64,000 nucleotides of DNA from Chitinophagales bacterium (lineage in GTDB: Bacteria > Bacteroidota > Bacteroidia > Chitinophagales > Saprospiraceae): assembly GCA_017303875.1 (NCBI GenBank), contig JAFLBP010000012.1:106191-170190 (forward strand). Direction: 5' to 3'. Position numbers and translations under genes: made by a program. How positions within the stretch are numbered: position 1 is the first letter of the stretch; the number at the start of each line of letters is the position of its first letter. The notes under the pieces were generated by a model. It worked only from the letters and a program-made list of their open reading frames with translations. It ran no database searches and was not told where the DNA came from. Positions 18,371 to 27,796 of this stretch are shown one piece after another.

Positions 18371-20219
18371 TTAAGCAATACGGAATACAATCGGCAGGAG
18401 TCCCGCCGATTTATAATTCAGTTCCAACTCAAGCGCGCTGAGTTCTTTCAGTAGCGCCTGCGATTCAGTTTGGGTGCTTGCAGTATCTTTGAACGTCAGG
18501 AAAACTTCAATGATTCGCTCAACGCCCTTGTGTGGTGCTTCGCTGATACGTACTCCTTTCATGATATTGACTTGACTAAGTCTGTCTCCAAAAAAACACG
18601 TGGCAAAAAGTTTTAATATCTTCTCTGGAGATAACCCTGTCACGCGTTGTCAAAGCTTTTTTAAATTCCGGGAATGCCTCTGAACTGGTTTTTCTGTTGC
18701 TTCCGCCCCTACTTCCTGCGACCAGAACCAAACTGTCGCGGTCAAAACCGCGCGTTGCAAAGAGATCCATAGCTGTGCCTGCCGGGATGCCATTGGCTGC
18801 TTCACCTGCGGTAGACCAAAATGTAACCTCTATCTGTTGATTGCGGTTGATTTGTTCAGGTTTGATTGCCAGGTATGGAATTTCTTCTCTCAGTGCTCCT
18901 CTTTCGGAGATCTGATTTTCAAGTTCACTGATGATTTGATTGATTTGGCGTATATTAGAATCCAGATTACTAAGGTTGTAAGCAGCAAATGCAGCGCTTT
19001 CATCCCTGAGCAGGTCGAGCATATTGAATAAATAACGAGACGCTCCGTTACCATCCAGTTTGCCAACACCATTGCTGCGCAGGATGTAAGTTCCTGCTTC
19101 GAGGCTGCGTAAGTTTGCCAGCGGGTTAGAATGAAAGAATTTTCCTTGTTCATTACTTACATTTTCTATATCAAAAAAATAGTCATCACTGTAAAGCGGT
19201 AAAATGTTTACAAACTCTGTGGGGCGGAATATTTCTTTATGCAGCCTTCTGTTGATAACCGGAACACAGTTCAGATGGCATTCCAGATTTGTAAAGCTGT
19301 CTATTGGGAAATATTCAGGGAAAATAATTTTAATCCACAATAATTTTTCTTCAAAAGTACTCAGATCTTCCAATGGGAAAAAGGATTCAAACTCCGTTGG
19401 ATATTTTTGGGTGAGCGATTGCAACTCAATGTCACGGCTGCCATGTATGCTGACGAAGTGTGGATCGTATATTTTTTTTACTTTATTTACAATCTGCCGC
19501 GCGGGTTTGAACTCATGGTCAAATCCGGAAGATAACTCACTTTGTTCGATTGTGTTTATCGATTCCAGCCCGATTGTACCAAAAATTTCATATCTTCCGA
19601 TACTCCAGCGGGTAAAGGGTAATTGTCCCAGTAAGTATGTTGCACGAGGTTCGTTCCGCCAGTTAAAATAAAAACTATATCCGTCTAATGATTCGATTTG
19701 AGGATGCAATTTTATCCCTACCCATAAGTTAGGCAGAGCAGTTCCGGTATTTTGGTATCGATCGCTACGCGATATACTTTTGCGGGTTGGAATTTCATCT
19801 ACCTGAACAATGCTGTTTACAGACGCCAGGTATTTGACCTGTGCATTTAATATCGGATATTGTTCTAGTGAAGAGAAATAAATATCTGTATCTTTATTTT
19901 TACTTTTTTTTGTAAAATAAACTTGTTGTTCGGGTTTAATTACTGAGATAGGTTCCAATGCGCGGGCGTGCAAAATTCCATGTGCGGGCAAAGCTGCCGT
20001 AAAAACCTCAGGGGTTAGCACATTCACCAACCGATCAAGTACCCGTAATCTGGAAGCACCCACTTCTTCATACAGTTTATCAAACTCAGAAGCGCAGGCA
20101 CTAAGTAGTTGGCTTACAACAGGGTCAAATGCCTGAAGTTCCACCTCAGCATCACTGTATCCCCAGAGCCGAGCAATATCGCGGAGCATCCGGCTGTGAA
20201 TTTCAGCTTTTGTAGACAT
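18371..20219 (-). pseudogene. tssF: T6SS baseplate protein TssF, split by a one-base frameshift
   Basis: The first frame (20219 to 18576) encodes 547 residues with the TssF N-terminus (SRMLRDIARLWGYSDAEVEL, FDKLYEEVGASRLRVLDRLV) and runs to TRDRVISREDIKTFCHVFF, then stops soon after. The next part of TssF (GDRLSQVNIMKGVRISEAPHK...) continues in another frame down to a TAA at 18371. The switch sits on a run of seven T on the coding strand (plus-strand A7 at 18590-18596); six T would give one chain of about 615 residues. Reasons could be a real mutation, an assembly error, or slippage during transcription or translation. If fixed, the baseplate and the whole T6SS would be inactive. Confidence 0.85.
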
Positions 20220-20230
20220 TTACTCGCGTG

Positions 20231-20689
20231 CTATTTCAAGTTATTATTGATGTCAAGGGCTACCGGGCTAAAAAAAATAACATAGGTGGGTGGATCAAAA
20301 ACCTTGTTCGTTTCCAGCAGTATTCCTTTGATTTTGACTTCAATTTTTTTAGTGATTTTTCTTGTGGTCTTCAATGGGTCCTGAAAAGGCTCTTCTTTGA
20401 TTTGTATACTTATCCTGACGTCACCAAGTCGTTTTTCATGCTGAGCCATCATGGTTTTTATTGCGTGTTCTAATTGAGGTTTTTTGTTATCCAGCGTTTT
20501 CAAGTTTTCAAAATCGTGCTCCCAAAGTTCACTGCCGTATTCAGGAAAACATCGGTTACTTCCGAAACGGCTGATGAGCATCAGGAATACATGCCTTCTG
20601 ACGGACTCCTCAAGTGAAATTTTTGGAATACTTGAATTGGCCTTCATCAGGGCTTCGCAATTAAGGGGCAAATTCATATTTTCCCGCAT
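20231..20689 (-). CDS. tssE: T6SS baseplate protein TssE (gp25-like)
   Basis: A 152-residue lysozyme-like-fold wedge protein of the GPW/gp25 family. The hallmark is FGSNRCFPEYGSELWEHDF at about 42-60, matching the family R-x-x-x-PxYG-x-x-L pattern, followed by ALKTMM-type helices and a beta-rich end. It starts the sheath on the baseplate. The stop is 11 bp from the tssF start. An internal Met at 20677 is an alternative start. Confidence 0.88.
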   Translation of the reverse strand: MRENMNLPLNCEALMKANSSIPKISLEESVRRHVFLMLISRFGSNRCFPEYGSELWEHDFENLKTLDNKKPQLEHAIKTMMAQHEKRLGDVRISIQIKEEPFQDPLKTTRKITKKIEVKIKGILLETNKVFDPPTYVIFFSPVALDINNNLK

Positions 20690-20709
20690 ATCTTTTTGAA
20701 AAATTAGTA

Positions 20710-22443
20710 TTACGAATTCAAATTCAACATAGCATTTGCCTTGATATTGGCAATTGTTTGTGCAGTAATATCTATAATACCGCCACTCATGCTGATGGTA
20801 GTTTCCCCCTCAATTGTCATAGAGGGCGATTTTACGGTATTGGTCGTTTTCCCAGAAAGGGTGGTATCATTTCCTTCAAGACTCACCGTTGCGCCGAGCA
20901 AAGTCAGATTTTCGCTTGCATCCAGTTTAATGTTTTTGGCACTTAGTTCAAAGTCACCATCTGTTTTAATGGTGATTTTGCCTTTAGTAAGTATGATGGT
21001 ATTTGCGCCGGAGATTATTTCAATTGTTCCTGAATCGTCAAGCAGAATTTTATTTCCACTTTTAGTTTGCAGGATTTTTTTATTATTATCGGCATCAGAC
21101 GCATCTTTTGGTTTGGCTTTGCCATGGTACAATCCGCCGAGCACATAAGGCTTGTCGGGATTGTTATGTTCGAAGGCAATAAAAACCTGATCTCCTTTTT
21201 CCGGAACATAATAATAGCCATAGCCACCGCCGGATCCCGGAGCAGCTTGTCGAATCCAGGGAGTTTTTTCATTATTGCTTTTTTGCCAGGGAAATTGTAC
21301 CCGAACACGGCCCATTCCTTCCGGATCATGGTTTTCGAGTACTTCTGCTTGCTGAGGTTCGCAGATCGGCAAAGTAACAAAGGGATTAACCGGAGGCTCT
21401 CCAAGGCCCGCAGGAATCGCTTTGAAGTGGTTTTGGTAGTTGCCTAACGAATCGGTAGAATGTGTGATATTTATAATGCGGAAATCGCCATATGTAATAT
21501 CTTTTGGAGCATTTAATGCATCGCCAATACTGCCCTTAATACTAATAATGGAGCCAGTTTTTAATACAAAATTATCGCTTGAGCCATTGCAAATCACGAT
21601 ATTTCCGGCTTTAGCTGATCTGTTGTGCAGTACGAGGGCTTCCAATTCCGACTTATCCTGAACTTCAAAGGGAGTGGTAATGGAAGTTTCGTTGGAAAAG
21701 AAATTTTCGGAAGCAGTGAGTATTTTTTTCCCGTAGTCGTCCATTCCTGTAATTTTAGCGGAAGCTGACGCACTTTCGGGATATTTGTGGTTGAGCGGAT
21801 TATAGGCCTGCCACTTAAATTTGGTAGGCATTAAGTTAAGTGCAAGATCGAAATTGAACAGATCACGGCCAAAAACCAGCTCAATCGGGCTGTCTGAAGG
21901 AGCTTTGCCAAAAATCAGCTGTTGACCGTCATAGAAAAACCATTCTCCATATTGATTGGCCAGTCGACTGATAAAGCGAAAGGAGCTTTCTCGATATTGA
22001 GTTACATAGGGTATACCGGAAGTATTGGAGGCGGCGCTTTTGGCGCTGATGTTGTACTTTGAGGTAATTTCCTTGACAATTTTATCCAGGTTTTTTTCAG
22101 CGAACGACTGGTTGTGGGGGCCGTCGTCCATCATAACACTAGGACTGTTGCCATAGTAAATGACCTCGTTGCTACCTCCCTGGGTTTTCGACAGGCTGAC
22201 CCCTGTAATAAAACCTTTAAATAGATTTTTTATGCCTGCCCGCCCTGATCCGGCATTGATCTCGATTTTGATCTCCTTGCCACAATAATCGCCTGCATTA
22301 AAAAGCAAACGGTCACGCTCTTGAATTGGACAACGCAACTCAAGGCTATGGTGCCCGTTGAGCGGTTGTTGTAGAGAAAGATGGGCAATAGGAGCGATGT
22401 TGCGGCCATCGATTTCAATTGAAACATTTACTTTTCGAGCCAT
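20710..22443 (-). CDS. vgrG: T6SS spike protein VgrG (TssI)
   Basis: A 577-residue spike protein. It has an N-terminal gp27-like region, a gp5-like OB fold at about 355-455 (LPICEPQQAEVLENHDPEGMG and the VgrG motif EKGDQVFIAFEHNNPDKPYVLGG split around 430), and a C-terminal beta-helix of repeats of the type IxI...ANLTL. No extra effector domain follows, so it is a structural VgrG that should be tipped by the PAAR-like Rhs protein encoded at 29101-33282. It lies between tssD and tssE in the operon. Confidence 0.95.
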   Translation of the reverse strand: MARKVNVSIEIDGRNIAPIAHLSLQQPLNGHHSLELRCPIQERDRLLFNAGDYCGKEIKIEINAGSGRAGIKNLFKGFITGVSLSKTQGGSNEVIYYGNSPSVMMDDGPHNQSFAEKNLDKIVKEITSKYNISAKSAASNTSGIPYVTQYRESSFRFISRLANQYGEWFFYDGQQLIFGKAPSDSPIELVFGRDLFNFDLALNLMPTKFKWQAYNPLNHKYPESASASAKITGMDDYGKKILTASENFFSNETSITTPFEVQDKSELEALVLHNRSAKAGNIVICNGSSDNFVLKTGSIISIKGSIGDALNAPKDITYGDFRIINITHSTDSLGNYQNHFKAIPAGLGEPPVNPFVTLPICEPQQAEVLENHDPEGMGRVRVQFPWQKSNNEKTPWIRQAAPGSGGGYGYYYVPEKGDQVFIAFEHNNPDKPYVLGGLYHGKAKPKDASDADNNKKILQTKSGNKILLDDSGTIEIISGANTIILTKGKITIKTDGDFELSAKNIKLDASENLTLLGATVSLEGNDTTLSGKTTNTVKSPSMTIEGETTISMSGGIIDITAQTIANIKANAMLNLNS

Positions 22444-22468
22444 AGTATTTGGCGTTTGGAATTCAGGA

Positions 22469-22510
22469 CACGACTGCCCCGGGCCAATGGGCGCCAGGCG
22501 GGCAGTCGTG
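22469..22510 (-). promoter_or_regulatory. 11-bp hairpin between hcp and vgrG
   Basis: Arms CACGACTGCCC (22469-22479) and GGGCAGTCGTG (22500-22510) pair perfectly, with a 20-nt GC-rich loop, in the 93-bp gap after the tssD stop. No T-run follows in the minus direction, so it probably does not end transcription fully. It may stabilise the 3' end of the hcp message or reduce read-through, which would let the tube protein be made in excess over VgrG. Confidence 0.65.
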
Positions 22511-22536
22511 CGATAAAGCAGGCAGACGGCTGTTTT

Positions 22537-22929
22537 TTATTCCGGCCAGATCTTTTCAAAGGTTCCTCCGAGGGTTAGTTTGCGGGCAGAAACAGTAAAA
22601 GTTTCAACCATTGGCTGTTCCTTGTTGGTACCAACTACATCAAAATCTTCACCGTATTCAACCATGTACGCCTCCTCGAATTTCAGCACTTTGGAAGGGG
22701 AGGGGTCATTGCGTTTGTAAAACTCAACTTCTCCCGATTTTTGTGCATACGGGTTGATGACCCAATCGTAAAACAGGGTTTTCTGCGAAGATTCGATCTG
22801 AATTGTCACCTTTCCACCACGCACATCCGTGGAGGGGCGGCCTGTCTGATCGGTATCACGATCAAGCACATAGTGACACTTGAGTACTGCGAATTCTTCG
22901 CTTTCGATTTTCAAAATTGCTTTAAACAT
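22537..22929 (-). CDS. tssD: T6SS tube protein TssD (Hcp, Bacteroidota type)
   Basis: A 130-residue protein with the size and pattern of Bacteroidota Hcp: MFKAILKIESEEFAVLKC, DRDTDQTGRPSTDVRGGKVTIQIES, FYDWVINPYAQKSGEVEFYKR, and a terminal SARKLTLGGTFEKIWPE. It forms the hexameric inner tube that is expelled. It sits between tssC and vgrG and is followed by a strong hairpin that fits high expression. Confidence 0.92.
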   Translation of the reverse strand: MFKAILKIESEEFAVLKCHYVLDRDTDQTGRPSTDVRGGKVTIQIESSQKTLFYDWVINPYAQKSGEVEFYKRNDPSPSKVLKFEEAYMVEYGEDFDVVGTNKEQPMVETFTVSARKLTLGGTFEKIWPE

Positions 22930-22979
22930 TGTGATTTAACATTTAGCGTTTACAAAAAGCTTAGTGAGTGTTTTTTAAT

Positions 22980-24350
22980 TTACTCTACAGAGGAGTTCCA
23001 TTCTCCTCCATCATCACCCGCACGGCCATCCAGCTTGATAATGAAGTTTTTAGCAGGAAAGTACGGTTTGATGTTGGCAGAAACCAAAACCCGGTCTTTT
23101 TGATTGGGGTCGCGTTTTACGGTCACTGCACCAAAATTTTCAATGATATTATACTCGCGCTGGCATTTTGTCAGGAAGCGAGAAATCTCTTTGTTGACAT
23201 CCATTTCAAGGTTGACCGAAATATTAGTGAACAACATTCTGTTCAGATAGTCGATCATTGCCTTGGTTAGCCAATCGAAAGTGCGTACCACCGAATAGGT
23301 TTGCAAACCGATATTGGCGCCATTAAACAAGGTTTTAGACGACATCGCCTGCACCTGGCCGTATTCAAATACCGTTGGGACGAGGCCCATATCAGCTAAA
23401 TCGGACAGATCATTGGCGCGAATGATAAAACGCGAGCCCAATGCGCCGCGCAAAGCTCCAAATTTCTTACCCGCAGACACCTGAGAAATGTTATTGGAAT
23501 AGATCAGGCCTGCCAGTGCTCCGGAGGGTGGCACAAATAAAGGTTCTTTTTCGCCCGCTTCCTCAACGGCCTCACGGCCGACGAGCCAGTTACAACTCAT
23601 TAATACATTCGAGCGAAATGCCTCACCACCGGTATATTTACCCTGTTCCCACAATTTCATGACCTGATCCACGCTGCTGAGGTTGCGAAAGTCTGTAACG
23701 AGCATGGCCTTGTTATCATAGGCTCGACGAGCCCATTCATCCAATTTCGCCTTATTTCCGATAAATCCGGGAATAACAATGATGCCGTAGTTGTTCATCA
23801 GATCAAGTCGGTCGTATTTATCCGTTAGTTCCTTCGATACCGTTTCCAGTACCTTAGGATCGTCCAGATCCCCTGTTTGTTCAATTGATGCATTGATAAA
23901 GGTGACGTTTTTCAGGGGTTTATCGCCACCTGCGTTGCGGAAAAAATCAGCCATTGCCCTGTAATTGCTCTCCAGTACCGCAGTAGCATCAAGTGCTTTT
24001 TTCAGGTTGGCATTCAGGTTTTGTTCAGCGTTACTACTGATGCTCTGGCTTTTTTCGATCATATCGCCAGCATTACTTTCACTTTCGAGTAAATTGACCC
24101 AGTATTGCATGCGATTTTTAAGTTTCCGCCGTTCGTTCTTATTTTCTGCTTCCGTCAGAAAAATTTCCTTGATCGCCTCTTGCTCAGGGTTCAATTGCTC
24201 TGAATCATCTACTGTATTGAAAATGAACTGATATCCGTCTTCATTTTCCAGCAAATCAAGGGCTTCCTGAATCTGATTCTGGTTTACGGGTTCAAGTGTG
24301 CGGGTAGCTTGCAATTGCCCCTCGGATTGTGTTTTTTCGTTTTCTGCCAT
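22980..24350 (-). CDS. tssC: T6SS sheath large subunit TssC
   Basis: A 456-residue sheath protein (VipB-like). It has an acidic N-terminal tail, RRKLKNRMQYWVNLLES, the conserved YGIIVIPGFIGNKAKLDEWARRA and MSCNWLVGREAVEEAG regions, and a C-terminal beta-strand handshake region ending WNSSVE. It polymerises with TssB around the Hcp tube and contracts to fire. The gap to tssB is 36 bp. Confidence 0.94.
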   Translation of the reverse strand: MAENEKTQSEGQLQATRTLEPVNQNQIQEALDLLENEDGYQFIFNTVDDSEQLNPEQEAIKEIFLTEAENKNERRKLKNRMQYWVNLLESESNAGDMIEKSQSISSNAEQNLNANLKKALDATAVLESNYRAMADFFRNAGGDKPLKNVTFINASIEQTGDLDDPKVLETVSKELTDKYDRLDLMNNYGIIVIPGFIGNKAKLDEWARRAYDNKAMLVTDFRNLSSVDQVMKLWEQGKYTGGEAFRSNVLMSCNWLVGREAVEEAGEKEPLFVPPSGALAGLIYSNNISQVSAGKKFGALRGALGSRFIIRANDLSDLADMGLVPTVFEYGQVQAMSSKTLFNGANIGLQTYSVVRTFDWLTKAMIDYLNRMLFTNISVNLEMDVNKEISRFLTKCQREYNIIENFGAVTVKRDPNQKDRVLVSANIKPYFPAKNFIIKLDGRAGDDGGEWNSSVE

Positions 24351-24386
24351 TTTTTAAATAGTCTGGATGGTGAAGACAACTGTTAA

Positions 24387-24860
24387 TTAAGCACCTGCAC
24401 TTTCCAGCTCTTGAATAAGCGCCTGAAGCAGGGTGATATATGCCTTTTTCTTGTTAGGGTCGGTGAGTAGTTTCTGGAGTACCTTATTGCTTTGCAACTT
24501 GCGGGCAAATGCATCGTGTTCCGCTTTTTTCTCATTGACCATACGGAGGTAATCACTGTTTTCAGTCAGCGATTTTTTGGTAAATTGTCCGACGTTTTTA
24601 AATTCCAGGGTTTCATTAACGGAATTTCCACTTTCGTCCTGGAACTCAACTTTAGCCTTGGGTTCATAAAATTTGAAAACCGCTTCCGGGGAATCCAGAT
24701 CGTAATCAAGTTTCGGTTTGGCTGGAGGGGCAACCGTAAACTGACCGATAAACATAGTTCTGTTCATAGGAAGCATGGCCATCGATTCGGAAGTTGCTTC
24801 TGTGGCCTCATAAATGAAACCGTTTTTGCGAAGCTCCATGTTGTCTGTAAATCCACTCAT
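24387..24860 (-). CDS. tssB: T6SS sheath small subunit TssB
   Basis: A 157-residue VipA-like protein: RTMFIGQFTVAPPAKPKL-type N-terminal beta strands, VKVEFQDESGN-type strand, FKNVGQFTKKSLTENSDYL, and C-terminal helices that contact ClpV. It forms the contractile sheath with TssC. It lies 42 bp after the clpV stop. Confidence 0.9.
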   Translation of the reverse strand: MSGFTDNMELRKNGFIYEATEATSESMAMLPMNRTMFIGQFTVAPPAKPKLDYDLDSPEAVFKFYEPKAKVEFQDESGNSVNETLEFKNVGQFTKKSLTENSDYLRMVNEKKAEHDAFARKLQSNKVLQKLLTDPNKKKAYITLLQALIQELESAGA

Positions 24861-24902
24861 ATTGCTTGAATTGGGTTAATGTTCTGTAAAAAAGTGCAGT
24901 GC

Positions 24903-27422
24903 TTAGGCATTCTTTTGGTCTGCCGAATGTATGTTCCAGATAAATTCGCCTTGTTCATCAAGTGTAATGTTTACTACACCGCCCTGATCAAGTTTGCCTC
25001 CGATGATATGCCGTGCAAGTGGTTTTTGCAGATCATTAAAGACCACCCTTCGCAGTGGGCGTGCTCCGAAACGCGGTGAAAATCCGCGCATTGCCAGGGC
25101 TTTAAGTGCTTCAGGGCTTATTTCCAGGCTAATTTTTTTATCGTTGAGGGTTTGTCTGAGACGTTTGAGCTGCACTTCAAGAATGCGGATAATATTGTCC
25201 TCCTGTATCGGGGCAAATGGAATCACCTCCGTAACACGGCCCAAAAATTCGTCCTTGAAAAACCGGCTCATCGCCCGGATCAGTTCTCCTTGATCCGGAA
25301 TACTTCCTTTGTTGAAAGTTTCCACTATGTATTCTGCTCCGGCGTTGGAGGTAAACAGAATAATGGCGTTTGAAAAATCACCAACTTTTCCCAATTTGTC
25401 GGTCAGACGCCCATCATCCAGTACTTGAAGAAATATTTTAAACACATCGGCATGTGCCTTTTCAATTTCATCGAACAGCACAACAGAATAAGGCTGTTGA
25501 CGGATACGATTGACCAGCAAACCCCCTTCTTCATGACCCACAAATCCTGCGGGCGCCCCGATAAGGGTTGCGGCAGAGTGACTTTCATTGTATTCTGACA
25601 TGTCAAATCGAATGAGCGCATTTTCATCATTAAATAAAAATTCGGCAAGCGATTTGGCTAATTCCGTTTTTCCAGTACCGGTGGGGCCTAAAAAGAAAAA
25701 GGAACCGATAGGGCGACGCTCATCCGATAGGCCCGCACGTGCAATGCTGATCGCATTTCCAAGTGTTTCGATTGCATGATCCTGACCGATGACCCGCTTC
25801 TTTAGTTGCTCAGTAAGTTGCTCCAGTTTCTCCCGCTCATCAGCTTGTATTTTACCTACAGGTATATTTACCGAGTGTGCTACCATTGCTGCTATATCGG
25901 AAGCCTCTACGCACTCCTTTATATTAGCACTAAATGCTTCGAGTGCCAACAACTGCGTGTTCAAATAGTCCAGCAGAACATCAGGGTGCTCTATTCTTCC
26001 GGTATCGCGAAGATGTTCTAGTCTGCCGATAAGTATGGGGTTTATTCGGTCTCTGATTTGATTATCAAACCAGCGCAACTCTCTCAAATAGGCTTCACTA
26101 TCGCCGCTGGCAAAAGTACTTTCAATGCGCTCAAGGTTGTTGCGCAGAATTTTTAACTCTACGGCAGTTGATTGATTCATCAGCCTGACTGCAGCCATGG
26201 TTCGGTCAACGAGATCAATGGCCGCATCGGGTAATTGCCGGCCTTTGAGATAGCGGGCTGCCAACTTAATAGCTGAGCGCAAACTTTCAGGGCTGATACT
26301 GATTTCGTGATGCGTCTCATACAGCGGGACAATAGCCTTCAGCATTCTTTCTGCAGCCTCATGGCTTGGCTCGGATACTTCAAGTACTGCAAATCGCCGC
26401 TTAAATGCATCGTCCAGCTCAATGTATTTTCTAAACTCGTCGAATGTTGTAGCACCAATTACGGTTATTTCACCTCTTGCCAGTTCGGGTTTGAGTAAAT
26501 TAGCGGCTCCGGCAGCACTTCCCCGGGGATCGAGCAACACATGGATCTCGTCGATGAAAACAATAGCTTTGTCTAACGATTTTAGCTCGTGCAATATACC
26601 CTTGAGTCGTTCCTCTACCTCGCCTTTGTAAGCGGCACCAGCGACCAGCGCTCCTAAATCGAGTTCAAAAAGCTGGCTGTTTTGAAAATGCGGGGCAACA
26701 GTATTTTCAATAATACTTAATGCAAATCCTTCTACCAAGGCGGTTTTGCCGACGCCGGGCTCCCCCACGATAATTACATTAGGCTTTGTTCGGCGTCCCA
26801 AGATTTCAGCAATTTGTCGGATTTCGCGATCTCGGCCTACAATGGGATCAATTTTACCTTCCTGCGCCAATTCTGTCTTGTCGATGCAGAATTTAGCCAG
26901 GTACTTCTGACTTTCATTTTTATTAGAGCCCTCTTTGCCTTTACCTGCCGAGCTGCGTTTGTCGGGCACTTGTTCAACAGCCGTATTCAAGCTCTCCAGC
27001 GTGGCGCTGAGTAATTCTTTTTCTTCAATAGGAAACGACTTGAGCTGCTCTTGGGTAAATCCGACATTTGGCCGGGAAAGCGCTATGAGAACACATACAG
27101 GGGTGATCAGATCTTCGCCGAGCTTGAGTCTAATGACATCCGCCACTTCAATGAGTTTGCCTGTGTTTTCATCGGCAGGAGGCGCTTCTGTCGGGCGGGC
27201 TGATTTAGGCGTTTTGGATATACGTGCGTCTGCCCATTCTTTGAGGTAGTTAGTATCTTTACCCCAGTCTTTTAGTACATGTACCAACCCAATATCATTG
27301 TGTAAGAGTCCTTTGAGTAGGTGTGCAGGCGTGTAATATGCGTGATTGTTTTCACGCGCAACGGCTTGAGCAACCTGTACGGCAAATTTTAAGTCAGCAG
27401 AATACTGAAACAGCGTCAGCAT
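24903..27422 (-). CDS. clpV: T6SS sheath-recycling AAA+ ATPase ClpV (TssH)
   Basis: An 839-residue class I Clp/Hsp100 ATPase. It has a Clp N-domain (repeats starting YTPAHLLKGLL), a first AAA domain with Walker A GEPGVGKTAL and Walker B VFIDEIHVLLD, a shortened middle coiled coil, a second AAA domain with GPTGTGKTEL and VVLFDEIEKAH, and a C-terminal D2-small domain with GFSPRFGARPLRR. It disassembles contracted TssBC sheath. It is the first gene of the minus-strand T6SS operon, so the operon promoter must lie in 27423-27796. Confidence 0.95.
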   Translation of the reverse strand: MLTLFQYSADLKFAVQVAQAVARENNHAYYTPAHLLKGLLHNDIGLVHVLKDWGKDTNYLKEWADARISKTPKSARPTEAPPADENTGKLIEVADVIRLKLGEDLITPVCVLIALSRPNVGFTQEQLKSFPIEEKELLSATLESLNTAVEQVPDKRSSAGKGKEGSNKNESQKYLAKFCIDKTELAQEGKIDPIVGRDREIRQIAEILGRRTKPNVIIVGEPGVGKTALVEGFALSIIENTVAPHFQNSQLFELDLGALVAGAAYKGEVEERLKGILHELKSLDKAIVFIDEIHVLLDPRGSAAGAANLLKPELARGEITVIGATTFDEFRKYIELDDAFKRRFAVLEVSEPSHEAAERMLKAIVPLYETHHEISISPESLRSAIKLAARYLKGRQLPDAAIDLVDRTMAAVRLMNQSTAVELKILRNNLERIESTFASGDSEAYLRELRWFDNQIRDRINPILIGRLEHLRDTGRIEHPDVLLDYLNTQLLALEAFSANIKECVEASDIAAMVAHSVNIPVGKIQADEREKLEQLTEQLKKRVIGQDHAIETLGNAISIARAGLSDERRPIGSFFFLGPTGTGKTELAKSLAEFLFNDENALIRFDMSEYNESHSAATLIGAPAGFVGHEEGGLLVNRIRQQPYSVVLFDEIEKAHADVFKIFLQVLDDGRLTDKLGKVGDFSNAIILFTSNAGAEYIVETFNKGSIPDQGELIRAMSRFFKDEFLGRVTEVIPFAPIQEDNIIRILEVQLKRLRQTLNDKKISLEISPEALKALAMRGFSPRFGARPLRRVVFNDLQKPLARHIIGGKLDQGGVVNITLDEQGEFIWNIHSADQKNA

Positions 27423-27766
27423 GATATAGGCGATTTGGGGTTGGTTTCAGATGGTGAATGAAAAACGCAAAACGCAAGCTGTGCATGCGCTCATGGCCAC
27501 ATGCATCATCGTTTTGAATTTAGTCGTAGCAACTCGGGAAATGTAAATTGAAAAGGTTCATCTGGCAGGAGTGTGAAAAAATTAAAAAATGGCTATTGGC
27601 TACAAACCTATGGAAAAAAAATGAAAAAGTAGTCATATGGAGATTTTTTTTTTGTAAAAACTCGTTTTTTCATGTAATTATCCAATTTGGCAGCCGTTTA
27701 ATTGATATTATTTGCCGGTATTCGACTAAATCTATGCAAAAAAGTTCGATCATCCGAAATATTCGA

Positions 27767-27774
27767 TAGCTTTG
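27767..27774 (+). promoter_or_regulatory. Probable -7 element (TAGCTTTG) for the Rhs cargo operon
   Basis: TAGCTTTG matches TAnnTTTG and lies 22 bp before the start at 27797; a TTC (27745-27747), not TTG, is near the expected -33 position. The 27423-27796 gap between the divergent T6SS and cargo operons is AT-rich. A minus-strand TAGGTTTG (27603-27610) could serve clpV, but it has no partner -33. No gene is seen there. Confidence 0.45.
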
Positions 27775-27796
27775 CATACAGAAATGCCAAATCCAA

